This document shows, one piece after another, positions 17,338 through 24,082 of a stretch of 64,000 bases of DNA (the first letter of the stretch is position 1; every line of letters starts with the position of its first letter). This stretch comes from Izemoplasma sp964435595. Its GTDB lineage: Bacteria; Bacillota_I; Bacilli_A; Izemoplasmatales; Izemoplasmataceae. A model generated the notes under the pieces. It saw only the letters and a list, made by a program, of their open reading frames with translations. It was not told where the DNA came from and made no database searches. The stretch spans positions 1 to 64,000 of the forward strand of contig CAYSZV010000008.1 of NCBI GenBank assembly GCA_964435595.1. Reading direction: 5' to 3'. The translations under genes were made by a program, and so were the position numbers.

Positions 17338-17988
17338 TATTATATATGTTTCAAAATTTTTACCGTTTGCATATTGTTCGTAAATATCTTTCGCATAATC
17401 AATTTCTTTATCTAATCCATCTATTCCTGAAAATGAAATAATGAAAAGTAAAATTTTATCTGTGCTACTTTGAATCATTGTTCTTTCTGTATCACTCGTT
17501 ACACTACCAAAAGGTCCGATTTCATCGGAATAAAGAGGTATGTTTGTAATATTTAATTTTCCTCTTCCAATACCAAAATATTCATCGGTTTCATTTCCCA
17601 AACGAATAAAAACATCTCCTTGAATTGCATTATAATCTAGTACTGCAACACTTTTTCTTGTTTTCATACTAAGTACATTTCCCAAATCAACTACATTATT
17701 GATTCGATAGAGTTTATTTCCTTTTGAAATTCTTCGATACAGTGATTCTACTGCCAGACGATATCTTGATGGGTCTTTCCCATACTTTTTATAAGCATTT
17801 CTTCCATCTATAATGATATCCAAATTAACAACATCCTTAATATCTATTGTTTCATTTATGCTATTTTCCCAAAATGAAACAAGTGTATCAACTTTTGACG
17901 AACTATCAACAGACACATCACAGGACATCACTGCAACTTTAAATTGGGGTGTTATTTCTAAGAGTTTTGGATCAATTGCAATTTTCAT
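17335..17988 (-). CDS. B3/B4 tRNA-binding domain protein
   Basis: The 217-residue protein matches the free-standing B3/B4 domain related to the editing module of phenylalanyl-tRNA synthetase beta chain: DGRNAYKKYGKDPSRYRLAVESLYRRI followed by NNVVDLGNVLSMKTRKSVAVLDYNAIQGD. Such stand-alone proteins are thought to bind or edit mischarged tRNA or free aminoacyl groups, but function is not established. It is cytoplasmic and has no membrane segment. The start ATG follows GAGGTGAT. It lies 48 bases downstream of ackA, beyond the ackA terminator, so it is likely transcribed separately or by readthrough. Confidence 0.8.
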   Translation of the reverse strand: MKIAIDPKLLEITPQFKVAVMSCDVSVDSSSKVDTLVSFWENSINETIDIKDVVNLDIIIDGRNAYKKYGKDPSRYRLAVESLYRRISKGNKLYRINNVVDLGNVLSMKTRKSVAVLDYNAIQGDVFIRLGNETDEYFGIGRGKLNITNIPLYSDEIGPFGSVTSDTERTMIQSSTDKILLFIISFSGIDGLDKEIDYAKDIYEQYANGKNFETYII

Positions 17989-18016
17989 ATCATCACCTCA
18001 TCAAGATTATATCAAA

Positions 18017-18041
18017 AATAAGCAGGAAAATCCTGCTTATT
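18017..18041 (-). terminator. Terminator of ackA
   Basis: Stem AATAAGCAGGA/TCCTGCTTATT with a three-base loop and T-rich flank; the ackA stop codon at 18037 lies in its first arm. Confidence 0.85.
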
Positions 18042-19221
18042 TTGTTAAACGTACTGTATCTCTTGCGATCATTACTTCTTCGTTTGTAGGTAAAAGCCAT
18101 ACTTGAACTTTCGAAGAATCTTTTGAAATGATACGTTCATCACCTCGGACAAAGTTTCTTTCCTCATCCAACTCTACACCAAGCAATCTTAGTCTATTAC
18201 AAACCAATTGTCTTGTAAATATAGCATTTTCCCCAACACCTGCGGTGAAGCAAATCGCATCTACTCTACCCATATTAACAGCGTAAGCAGCGACGTAATC
18301 AGCAATCATTTTTACATGTTTTTTTACTGTAAGCCAAGTTTGTTTGTTGCCTTTCCAATTCTCATTCCAAATATCCCTACTATCACTTGATAATTGAGAC
18401 AATCCCAAATATCCAGATTTCTTATTCAAATCATTAATCACTTCTTTTACAGTTTTATGTTCTTTGTCACAAATAAAATCAACAATTGCGGGATCAATAT
18501 CTCCACTTCTAGTTCCCATTAATATCCCAGCTAGAGGTGTAAATCCCATTGATGTATCAACACTTTTTCCACCTTGCACTGCACATATACTGGCACCATT
18601 ACCTATATGTAAAACAATTGTATTTACCTCTTCAATTTTTTTGCCCATCAACTCTGCTACTCGTTGTGCTACATATTTATGTGACGTACCATGGAAGCCA
18701 TATTTACGTACTCCATATTTTGTATACCACTCATAAGGAACACCATATAAGTAAGCTTCTGCAGGCATTGTTTGATGAAATGCTGTATCAAATACTGCAA
18801 CTCCTTTGATATGAGGCAATGCTTTTTGAAATGCTCTTATACCAGTTAAATTTGCAGGGTTATGCAGAGGTGCCAAATCAGACACATCTTCAATTGCTTT
18901 GATGACTTCATCATCAATAATTATACTATCACTAAATTTTTCTCCACCATGTACAACACGATGTCCAACACCATCTATTTCATTAATTGATTCCACAACT
19001 TTTAGATCTACCAATTTATTCAACAATAATGTTACGGCTACAGAATGATCGGGACAACTGAATGTTTCAACTAGTTTGTCACCATTAAGTTTGATTTTGA
19101 TCTCCGAATAATCTTGTCCAATTCTTTCTACAACTCCACTTACTAATTCCTCTTCTTGAGGCATATTAAGTAATTGGAATTTCAGTGATGAGCTTCCTGC
19201 ATTCACAGCAATAATTTTCAT
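18037..19221 (-). CDS. ackA: Acetate kinase
   Basis: The enzyme converts acetyl phosphate and ADP to acetate and ATP, the substrate-level ATP step of acetate fermentation. Family motifs are MKIIAVNAGSSSLKFQL at the N terminus, YGFHGTSHKYV in the middle, VLHIGNGAS and the C-terminal FTAGVGENAIFTRQ. The length of 394 residues is standard. No phosphotransacetylase gene is adjacent. The start has AAGGAGAGAT upstream, and a separate promoter and terminator make it monocistronic. Confidence 0.97.
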   Translation of the reverse strand: MKIIAVNAGSSSLKFQLLNMPQEEELVSGVVERIGQDYSEIKIKLNGDKLVETFSCPDHSVAVTLLLNKLVDLKVVESINEIDGVGHRVVHGGEKFSDSIIIDDEVIKAIEDVSDLAPLHNPANLTGIRAFQKALPHIKGVAVFDTAFHQTMPAEAYLYGVPYEWYTKYGVRKYGFHGTSHKYVAQRVAELMGKKIEEVNTIVLHIGNGASICAVQGGKSVDTSMGFTPLAGILMGTRSGDIDPAIVDFICDKEHKTVKEVINDLNKKSGYLGLSQLSSDSRDIWNENWKGNKQTWLTVKKHVKMIADYVAAYAVNMGRVDAICFTAGVGENAIFTRQLVCNRLRLLGVELDEERNFVRGDERIISKDSSKVQVWLLPTNEEVMIARDTVRLTK

Positions 19222-19259
19222 ATTCTATCTCTCCTTATCGTAAACCATCTCTATTCAAA

Positions 19260-19288
19260 ATAATATCATACTTTTTCAATTCTGTCAT
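19260..19288 (-). promoter_or_regulatory. Putative ackA promoter
   Basis: ATGACA (19288-19283) and TATTAT (19265-19260) are 17 bases apart on the minus strand, about 40 bases before the ackA start. Confidence 0.5.
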
Positions 19289-19296
19289 CACAAAAA

Positions 19297-19318
19297 AAAT
19301 AGACAAAATTGTCTATTT
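19297..19318 (-). terminator. Terminator of the PAS-GGDEF gene
   Basis: Inverted repeat AAATAGACAA/TTGTCTATTT followed by eight Ts on the minus strand, overlapping the stop at 19313. Confidence 0.8.
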
Positions 19319-20206
19319 TATAGTACTTCGGTTTCTACCATTTTGCTTTGAGTTATACATTAATTCATCTGCTCTTTGAACCAGTTCGGAATATGATTCT
19401 CCCTCTTTATATAAGGTTCCACCGATACTTACGGTAACTTTGATTGCTTCGGTATCCTTAAATTGATAAACAGATTTTTCAATTAGCATACGTAGTTTTT
19501 TTGATAAATATGCTAAGTTATTAATAGAATCAATCTTAAATAATCCAATGAATTCTTCTCCACCCCATCGTCCAATAATATCCTTACCTCTAACATTACT
19601 TTCCAATGTACTTGCAACAACTTTTAATACTTCATCTCCAATATTATGACCATATGTGTCATTGATATTCTTAAAGTGATCAATATCAAAAAATAGAATA
19701 CCAAAATTTGATTGAAATTCATTATATTCTTTTATAAAAGACTCCAGTTGAAATTCAAGATATCTCCTATTTGGAATGGTTGTCAGAATATCGATTGTTA
19801 ACAATGCTCTTAATTCTCTATTTTCTTTGTATTTGCTTTCCTGAAACCTTGAATCTGTAAACACTTCAACAGCCGCAGTAATATTTCCATCACCATCATG
19901 TAGTGGAAATGTTTTAACAGTAACAGGAATTCTATGACCTTCTTTGTGATGTAAAAATACTTCGTTTTCCAAGATGTCACCAGTATTTAGTGTTTGATGT
20001 AATGGGCATCCACCAAAACATAACTCTTTTCCATTTTTGTCAACATGCTGAAGAATATTGTTAAAACAATGTTGATTCATTACCTCTTCTGCTTTAAAAC
20101 CAGTAATTCTTTCACTTCCAGAATTCCAAAACACAATTTTTCTAGATTGATCAACAATGTAGACACCTTCAAAAAGATGGCTAATTAATTCAGATAGTTC
20201 ATTCAT
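19313..20206 (-). CDS. PAS-GGDEF diguanylate cyclase
   Basis: Residues about 1-125 form a PAS sensor domain (FEGVYIVDQSRKIVFWNSGSERITGF). It carries a cysteine set (HCFNNILQHV, then ELCFGGCPLH) seen in a recognisable group of PAS domains attached to GGDEF modules; a metal or redox role is possible but unproven. Residues 130-297 are a GGDEF domain with an intact active site (GRWGGEEF) and an RGKD inhibitory-site motif five residues before it, so the enzyme should make cyclic-di-GMP and be feedback-inhibited. No transmembrane segment is seen, so the signal is cytoplasmic. It is divergent from the MerR-type gene. Confidence 0.92.
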   Translation of the reverse strand: MNELSELISHLFEGVYIVDQSRKIVFWNSGSERITGFKAEEVMNQHCFNNILQHVDKNGKELCFGGCPLHQTLNTGDILENEVFLHHKEGHRIPVTVKTFPLHDGDGNITAAVEVFTDSRFQESKYKENRELRALLTIDILTTIPNRRYLEFQLESFIKEYNEFQSNFGILFFDIDHFKNINDTYGHNIGDEVLKVVASTLESNVRGKDIIGRWGGEEFIGLFKIDSINNLAYLSKKLRMLIEKSVYQFKDTEAIKVTVSIGGTLYKEGESYSELVQRADELMYNSKQNGRNRSTIK

Positions 20207-20262
20207 GTATAATCACCTCTCAATTAGTATATCACAAAATTATAATTATTTATCATTCATTC

Positions 20263-20293
20263 TTGACAATAACGTAACGTAATAGTTTACAAT
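20263..20293 (+). promoter_or_regulatory. MerR-type promoter/operator with 19-bp spacer
   Basis: A perfect -35 TTGACA (20263-20268) and -10 TACAAT (20288-20293) are 19 bases apart, the unusually long spacer of promoters activated by MerR proteins through DNA twisting. The palindrome ACGT-A-ACGT (20272-20280) lies within the spacer. The MerR-family gene starts 22 bases downstream, so autoregulation is likely. Confidence 0.75.
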
Positions 20294-20314
20294 ATGATTA
20301 AGTAGGTGATTACA

Positions 20315-21070
20315 ATGTATAAAATAAATGAATTGGCATCGATAGCAGGAATTAGTACAAGAACATTAAGATATTATGATCAAATTGGATTACTAAACCC
20401 ATATAAAATTGATGACAATCAATACAGATTGTATAATGAAGAGAATGTTGATAGACTTCAACAAATCCTTTTCTATAAAGAACTAGGTTATTCTTTACAA
20501 AAAATAACACTCATTTTAACGAGTACAACATTTAATAGATTGGAATCATTGTATGAACACGTATCTCTTTTAGAGAATAAGAAGGTCCATATTGAGTCAG
20601 TACTCAATTTAGTACTTGAAACAATAGAATATATAGAAAGAGGTGAAACAATGTCAGACAAGCAAAAATTTGATGCGTTTAAGAAACAAACAATTCAGGA
20701 CAACATGGAGAAATATGGAGTAGAATTAAATGAAACATATGATGCAAAGTTTTTGGAACAAGCTAATCAACAATACTTAAAGAAATCAAAATATGAAATA
20801 AAACAACAAGAGGAATTAACTAAAAAGCTAAATGCTACGATAGTAAAAGCAATGGAGGAAGGCAATCCAACTAGTTCAATTGCAATGGAAATGTGTAGTC
20901 TGCATAAAGAATGGATTTGTTTTTATTGGCCTAGTTATAATAAACATCATCATTTATCTCTGGTTGAAATGTATACATTAGATGAACGATTCAGATCGTA
21001 TTATGATAAGATACATATAGGAGCAGCTCAGTTTCTGTTAGAAGCAATGCAGCAATATATTAATAAATAG
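20315..21070 (+). CDS. MerR-family activator with TipAS-like ligand domain
   Basis: Residues 1-70 form the winged-helix MerR domain (YKINELASIAGISTRTLRYYDQIGLL, then YRLYNEENVDRLQQILFYKELGYSL). A dimerisation helix follows (about 75-110). The C-terminal 140 residues resemble the TipAS domain that traps thiopeptide-type antibiotics and other hydrophobic ligands (MEMCSLHKEWICFYWPSYNKHHHLSLVEMYTLDERFRSYYD). A GTG at 20306 would also be in frame, but ATG 20315 has AGGTGAT correctly placed. The gene is alone in its transcript, preceded by its own 19-bp-spacer promoter and followed by a terminator. Its target besides itself is unknown; no efflux gene is adjacent. Confidence 0.9.
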   Translation: MYKINELASIAGISTRTLRYYDQIGLLNPYKIDDNQYRLYNEENVDRLQQILFYKELGYSLQKITLILTSTTFNRLESLYEHVSLLENKKVHIESVLNLVLETIEYIERGETMSDKQKFDAFKKQTIQDNMEKYGVELNETYDAKFLEQANQQYLKKSKYEIKQQEELTKKLNATIVKAMEEGNPTSSIAMEMCSLHKEWICFYWPSYNKHHHLSLVEMYTLDERFRSYYDKIHIGAAQFLLEAMQQYINK

Positions 21071-21098
21071 GAAAGACAAAAGTCCTTCCTATTTTTTT
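21066..21098 (+). terminator. Terminator of the MerR-family gene
   Basis: The hairpin AATAGGAAAGAC/GTCCTTCCTATT with an AAAA loop is followed by T7; the TAG stop is inside the first arm. Confidence 0.85.
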
Positions 21099-21148
21099 AT
21101 TTCAATTTTGTATAAAAAAAACACTTCTTTATATAAAGTGTTAAATTA

Positions 21149-21235
21149 TGGTAGCGATGGTCGGGATCGAACCGACACGACCTCGCGGCCACTGGATTTT
21201 GAATCCAGCGCGTCTACCTATTCCGCCACATCGCC
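21149..21235 (-). tRNA. tRNA-Leu (anticodon CAA)
   Basis: Read on the minus strand, an 87-base tRNA folds with acceptor GGCGATG/CATCGCT, discriminator A and an encoded CCA. The D arm contains AATAGGTAGACGC, the anticodon stem-loop CTGGATTCAAAATCCAG gives anticodon CAA, a long variable arm is typical of class II tRNAs, and the T arm has GGTTCGATCCC. The size and variable arm identify leucine. Confidence 0.95.
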
Positions 21236-21305
21236 ACTTGCATATATTATTATACATCACATTAAAGAAAAATCTACAAAAAAAAGACATTTTTTTATGT
21301 CTTCT

Positions 21306-21591
21306 TTATTTCCTCAATTTTTCAATAATCATTTTGTACCCACTAGGTCCATATAAATAGGANNNNNNNNNNCGTTGCAGCAGAAATTCCTGTAGCCTTT
21401 TCAATTTCTTGGTACGTCATTTTTTGATGGAGCATTTTGGCAACCATTAAACGTTGTCCAAAAGCTTCTAACTCATTGATTGTACAAAGGTCATCAAAGA
21501 ACCTATAGCACTCTTCTACTGTTTCTAGTTTCAGTACTGCTTCAAATAAATTATCGATTTGTTCATTTTGAACTTTATAATGGTATCCCAT
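21306..21591 (-). CDS. TrpR/YerC-like repressor, interrupted by an assembly gap
   Basis: The N-terminal part (LFEAVLKLETVEECYRFFDDLCTINELEAFGQRLMVAKML, then TYQEIEKATGISAAT) matches the YerC/YecD group of TrpR-like helix-turn-helix proteins. The gene runs into the N gap at 21363-21372. On the far side, the minus strand continues with YGPSGYKMIIEKLRK and a TAA at 21306-21308, which is exactly the expected C terminus. So the gene is intact in the organism, and only a few residues of the recognition helix (expected VSR...) are missing. It is about 95-100 residues, cytoplasmic, DNA-binding. An extended -10 (TGTTATAAT, ending at 21614) and AGGTGAT precede the start. Confidence 0.85.
21363..21372. 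other. Scaffold gap (10 N)
   Basis: Ten Ns lie inside the YerC-like gene. Flanking coding sequence suggests that the true missing length is a few tens of bases at most. Confidence 0.95.
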
Positions 21592-21728
21592 AAAATCACC
21601 TCATATCGAATATATTATAACATATAGAAAAGGATTGCTGAACGAAAAATATTATTTTATCTTTTTTCCAACAAAAATCGATGTTCAAGTGTTATATAAG
21701 TGAGAAGAAAAAAAAGGAGGACAATAAA

Positions 21729-22604
21729 ATGTCAAAAAAATTAGGAATTTTAGTATTAGGAATCATGGTACTTGTAGGATTAGCTGCTTGTACAGAAATG
21801 GGAACTGAAGTTAGTGGGTATTATGTATCAGTAGATATTAATCCATCGATAGAATTTGTTGTAGACGAAAATGACGTGGTTGAATCATATGTATTTTTAA
21901 ATGAAGATGCTGCAGTTCTTTGTTCAGACTTAGACTTTGTTGGAATGAATGTTGATGATGCAATTGAATTATTTGTAGAGGCTGCTACAGCAGCTGGATA
22001 TGTTGATCCAGATGGTGATGACAACGCAGTATTGATCACAGTATTAACTGATGATGAAGAAGATGAGAACCAAGAAGTTAGAGCAGAAATTTGTGAAAGA
22101 ATTCGAAAAAGATTAAATACACATTTTGCAAAAAATTATATAAATAGTGTTGTATTAACTGAAGAATTCACACAAGAAGATCTTGTAGCTGAAGCGCAAG
22201 CTTTAGATGTAACTCCAGGAAAATTAAAATTAGCTTATGCTGCAATGTTTACTGATGAAACATTAATTAAAGAAGAATTACTTGAAATGCCTGTAAAAGA
22301 TATCTTAGCTTTAATTAGAGAATCTCATTCAGAAACATTCGGTGAATACAAAGAAGCACAATGGACGAGATTACGTGAAATGAAACAAGAAAAAATTGAA
22401 GAACACAAAGATGCTGTTCAAGCTCATTTAGATGCAAATCCAGAAATGACGCAAGAACAAATTCAAGCTTACATCGATAACTACAAAGCAGAAGTTAGAG
22501 CAGAAACACAAGAACAATGGCGTGAAAGACTAGAACAATGGAACCAAAACAGAGAAGAACGTCAAGAAGGTAATCAAAATTCAGAGGAAACTCCTGACGA
22601 ATAG
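21729..22604 (+). CDS. RsgI-like domain lipoprotein with coiled tail
   Basis: ATG 21729 follows AAAGGAGGACAATAAA and is preferred to the in-frame upstream start. A lipoprotein signal ends in LAAC with Cys21 as the lipidated residue. Residues about 28-150 match the extracytoplasmic RsgI domain (YYVSVDINPSIEFVVDENDVVESYVFLN). The remaining 140 residues are charged helix rich in Glu, Gln and Lys, probably a coiled coil, ending in a disordered Gln/Glu/Asn tail. It lacks the cytoplasmic anti-sigma segment and the transmembrane helix of RsgI, so it cannot itself bind a sigma factor. Its neighbour 23242-24045 is a bona fide RsgI-like anti-sigma factor; a co-sensor or ligand-titrating role is inference. 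Confidence 0.8.
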   Translation: MSKKLGILVLGIMVLVGLAACTEMGTEVSGYYVSVDINPSIEFVVDENDVVESYVFLNEDAAVLCSDLDFVGMNVDDAIELFVEAATAAGYVDPDGDDNAVLITVLTDDEEDENQEVRAEICERIRKRLNTHFAKNYINSVVLTEEFTQEDLVAEAQALDVTPGKLKLAYAAMFTDETLIKEELLEMPVKDILALIRESHSETFGEYKEAQWTRLREMKQEKIEEHKDAVQAHLDANPEMTQEQIQAYIDNYKAEVRAETQEQWRERLEQWNQNREERQEGNQNSEETPDE

Positions 22605-22631
22605 TAATGTCTCAACTATAATTATTTTCTA

Positions 22632-22656
22632 GGAGGATAGATCCCCTCTATCCTCC
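22632..22656 (+). terminator. Strong hairpin between lipoprotein and sigma factor genes
   Basis: A perfect 10-bp stem GGAGGATAGA/TCTATCCTCC with a five-base loop. It is followed by C6 and only later by T-rich sequence, so it is an imperfect intrinsic terminator; RNA processing or stabilisation is an alternative. Confidence 0.6.
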
Positions 22657-22685
22657 CCCCCTCTATTTATTATTTTTCCTTATTA

Positions 22686-22694
22686 TGTTATAAT
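22686..22694 (+). promoter_or_regulatory. Extended -10 of the sigma factor gene
   Basis: TGTTATAAT lies 18 bases before the ATG at 22713. No clear -35 is seen. It suggests basal transcription by the housekeeping sigma factor. Confidence 0.4.
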
Positions 22695-22712
22695 TTTAAA
22701 AGAGGTGATTGC

Positions 22713-23237
22713 ATGATAAAGAAAGATATTAAATTACTCGTTAAACAATTACAAAATGATGACATTTCAGTCTTTGATGACATATATTATGCGACTAAAG
22801 ATACTGTATATTATACAATCCTTTCCATCATAAAAGATTCTTCATTAAGTGAAGATATTATGCAGGAAACATATTTAAAAGCACTAGAAAAGATTCACAC
22901 ATACAAACCCCGAAGTTCTTTTAATTCATGGATTGTTACAATCGCAAGAAACCTCGCAATCAATGAATATAATCGTCGTAAGCGAGAATTAAAAGTTGAT
23001 CCACAAGAAAATGAAATCATCTTTGGAACAGTTGATTCTATGAGTGAAAAGGAATTAATGGTAAAAGAAATGTTAGAGTATCTAAATCCTGAAGATAGAG
23101 AAATTATCATAATGCATGTTATTGGTGATATGAAACATCGTGAAATAGCTGAGGTGTTAGGAAAACCAATTGGTACAATTACATGGAAATATAACGAAGC
23201 TATTAATAAACTAAAAAATAAATTTGAAAGTAGGTGA
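22713..23237 (+). CDS. ECF-type RNA polymerase sigma factor
   Basis: The 174-residue protein has sigma region 2 (SLSEDIMQETYLKALEKIHTY, then SSFNSWIVTIARNLAINEYNRRKRE) and region 4 (LNPEDREIIIMHVIGDMKHREIAEVLGKPIGTITWKYNEAINKLK), with no region 1 or 3, as in ECF sigma factors. Its downstream partner starts 4 bases after its stop and has an RsgI-type sensor domain, so it should be held inactive at the membrane until an extracellular signal arrives. Targets are not evident; the RsgI-like lipoprotein gene upstream is a candidate. AGAGGTGAT precedes the ATG. Confidence 0.93.
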   Translation: MIKKDIKLLVKQLQNDDISVFDDIYYATKDTVYYTILSIIKDSSLSEDIMQETYLKALEKIHTYKPRSSFNSWIVTIARNLAINEYNRRKRELKVDPQENEIIFGTVDSMSEKELMVKEMLEYLNPEDREIIIMHVIGDMKHREIAEVLGKPIGTITWKYNEAINKLKNKFESR

Positions 23238-23241
23238 CAAC

Positions 23242-24045
23242 ATGAAAGGTAATTTTGAAAATAAAATGAAGACTGATTTTTCAGTAAATACTCCTGATGT
23301 TTTACAAAAAATAAAGCAAGATCATCGATTTAAAGTACCTGAAAAACCACAAAGATCTTCAATAACAAACATATTTAAATTTCGTAAAGTACGCTTTACC
23401 TTTGCATCATTATTTGTTGTTGTCTTACTTGCAGTAATACTAATGAATCAACCTCAAGAACAAATTTACGCTTCTACTGTAACACTAGATTTGAACCCAC
23501 AGTTTGAAATTACACTCGATCAAGATGATTTCATTATTGACATTATTGCATTAAATGATGATGGAACAGAAATCATTGATCAACTTGGTGAATATAAACG
23601 CCAACAATTGAATCAAGTACTAACGGTTATGGTTGAGAAGTTGTATGAAAACGGATATTTGGCACAAAATGAAAATACAATAATGGTGTATGTTGATGGT
23701 GTAAGTGAACAAGTTCAATTACGTATTCAAGAAGTTGTTCAAGAAAAGCTTCAAGAAGAAGCATCAAAATATCAAAAAACGTTTCAATTTGTACAACGTA
23801 ATAACTTAGATTATACAGACACAGAACTAGATCGAATTACATCATTCGCTAAAGAAAACAACATTCATCCAGGTAGAGTCATCATCATCCTAGAAATTCT
23901 TGATGCTGATGAAACATATAATGTTGGAGATTTAAAAGGGTTAAGCATGAGAGAATTATATCAAATCTACCAAGATGTTATGGCTGATGATAGCCAAACA
24001 GAAGATCCTGGTAATCCCGGAAGCAATACAAACGGGAATAATTAA
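23242..24045 (+). CDS. Transmembrane anti-sigma factor, RsgI-like
   Basis: ATG 23242 is chosen because AGGTGA, which overlaps the sigma factor stop, lies just before it. About 50 cytoplasmic residues come first, then one transmembrane helix (VRFTFASLFVVVLLAVILMNQ). The extracellular RsgI-like domain (ASTVTLDLNPQFEITLDQDDFIIDIIALNDDGTEII) follows, ending in a Gly/Asn/Pro-rich tail that may reach into the wall. In RsgI proteins this domain undergoes self-cleavage or senses polysaccharide; here no carbohydrate-binding module is attached. Its gene position makes it the anti-sigma factor of the ECF gene ahead. Confidence 0.87.
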   Translation: MKGNFENKMKTDFSVNTPDVLQKIKQDHRFKVPEKPQRSSITNIFKFRKVRFTFASLFVVVLLAVILMNQPQEQIYASTVTLDLNPQFEITLDQDDFIIDIIALNDDGTEIIDQLGEYKRQQLNQVLTVMVEKLYENGYLAQNENTIMVYVDGVSEQVQLRIQEVVQEKLQEEASKYQKTFQFVQRNNLDYTDTELDRITSFAKENNIHPGRVIIILEILDADETYNVGDLKGLSMRELYQIYQDVMADDSQTEDPGNPGSNTNGNN

Positions 24046-24054
24046 AACAAAAAA

Positions 24055-24074
24055 GGAAATCCAAATGGATTTCC
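24055..24074. terminator. Bidirectional terminator
   Basis: Stem GGAAATCC/GGATTTCC with an AAAT loop, flanked by an A run and a T-rich run. It ends both the sigma/anti-sigma operon and the convergent Mbx-like operon. Confidence 0.85.
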
Positions 24075-24082
24075 TCTTTTGT

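Noticed and set aside
21108..21360. Two plus-strand ORFs with RDRTDTTSRPLDFESSASTYSATS-like sequence
   Set aside because: They are antisense translations of the tRNA-Leu gene, a well-known artefact in databases.
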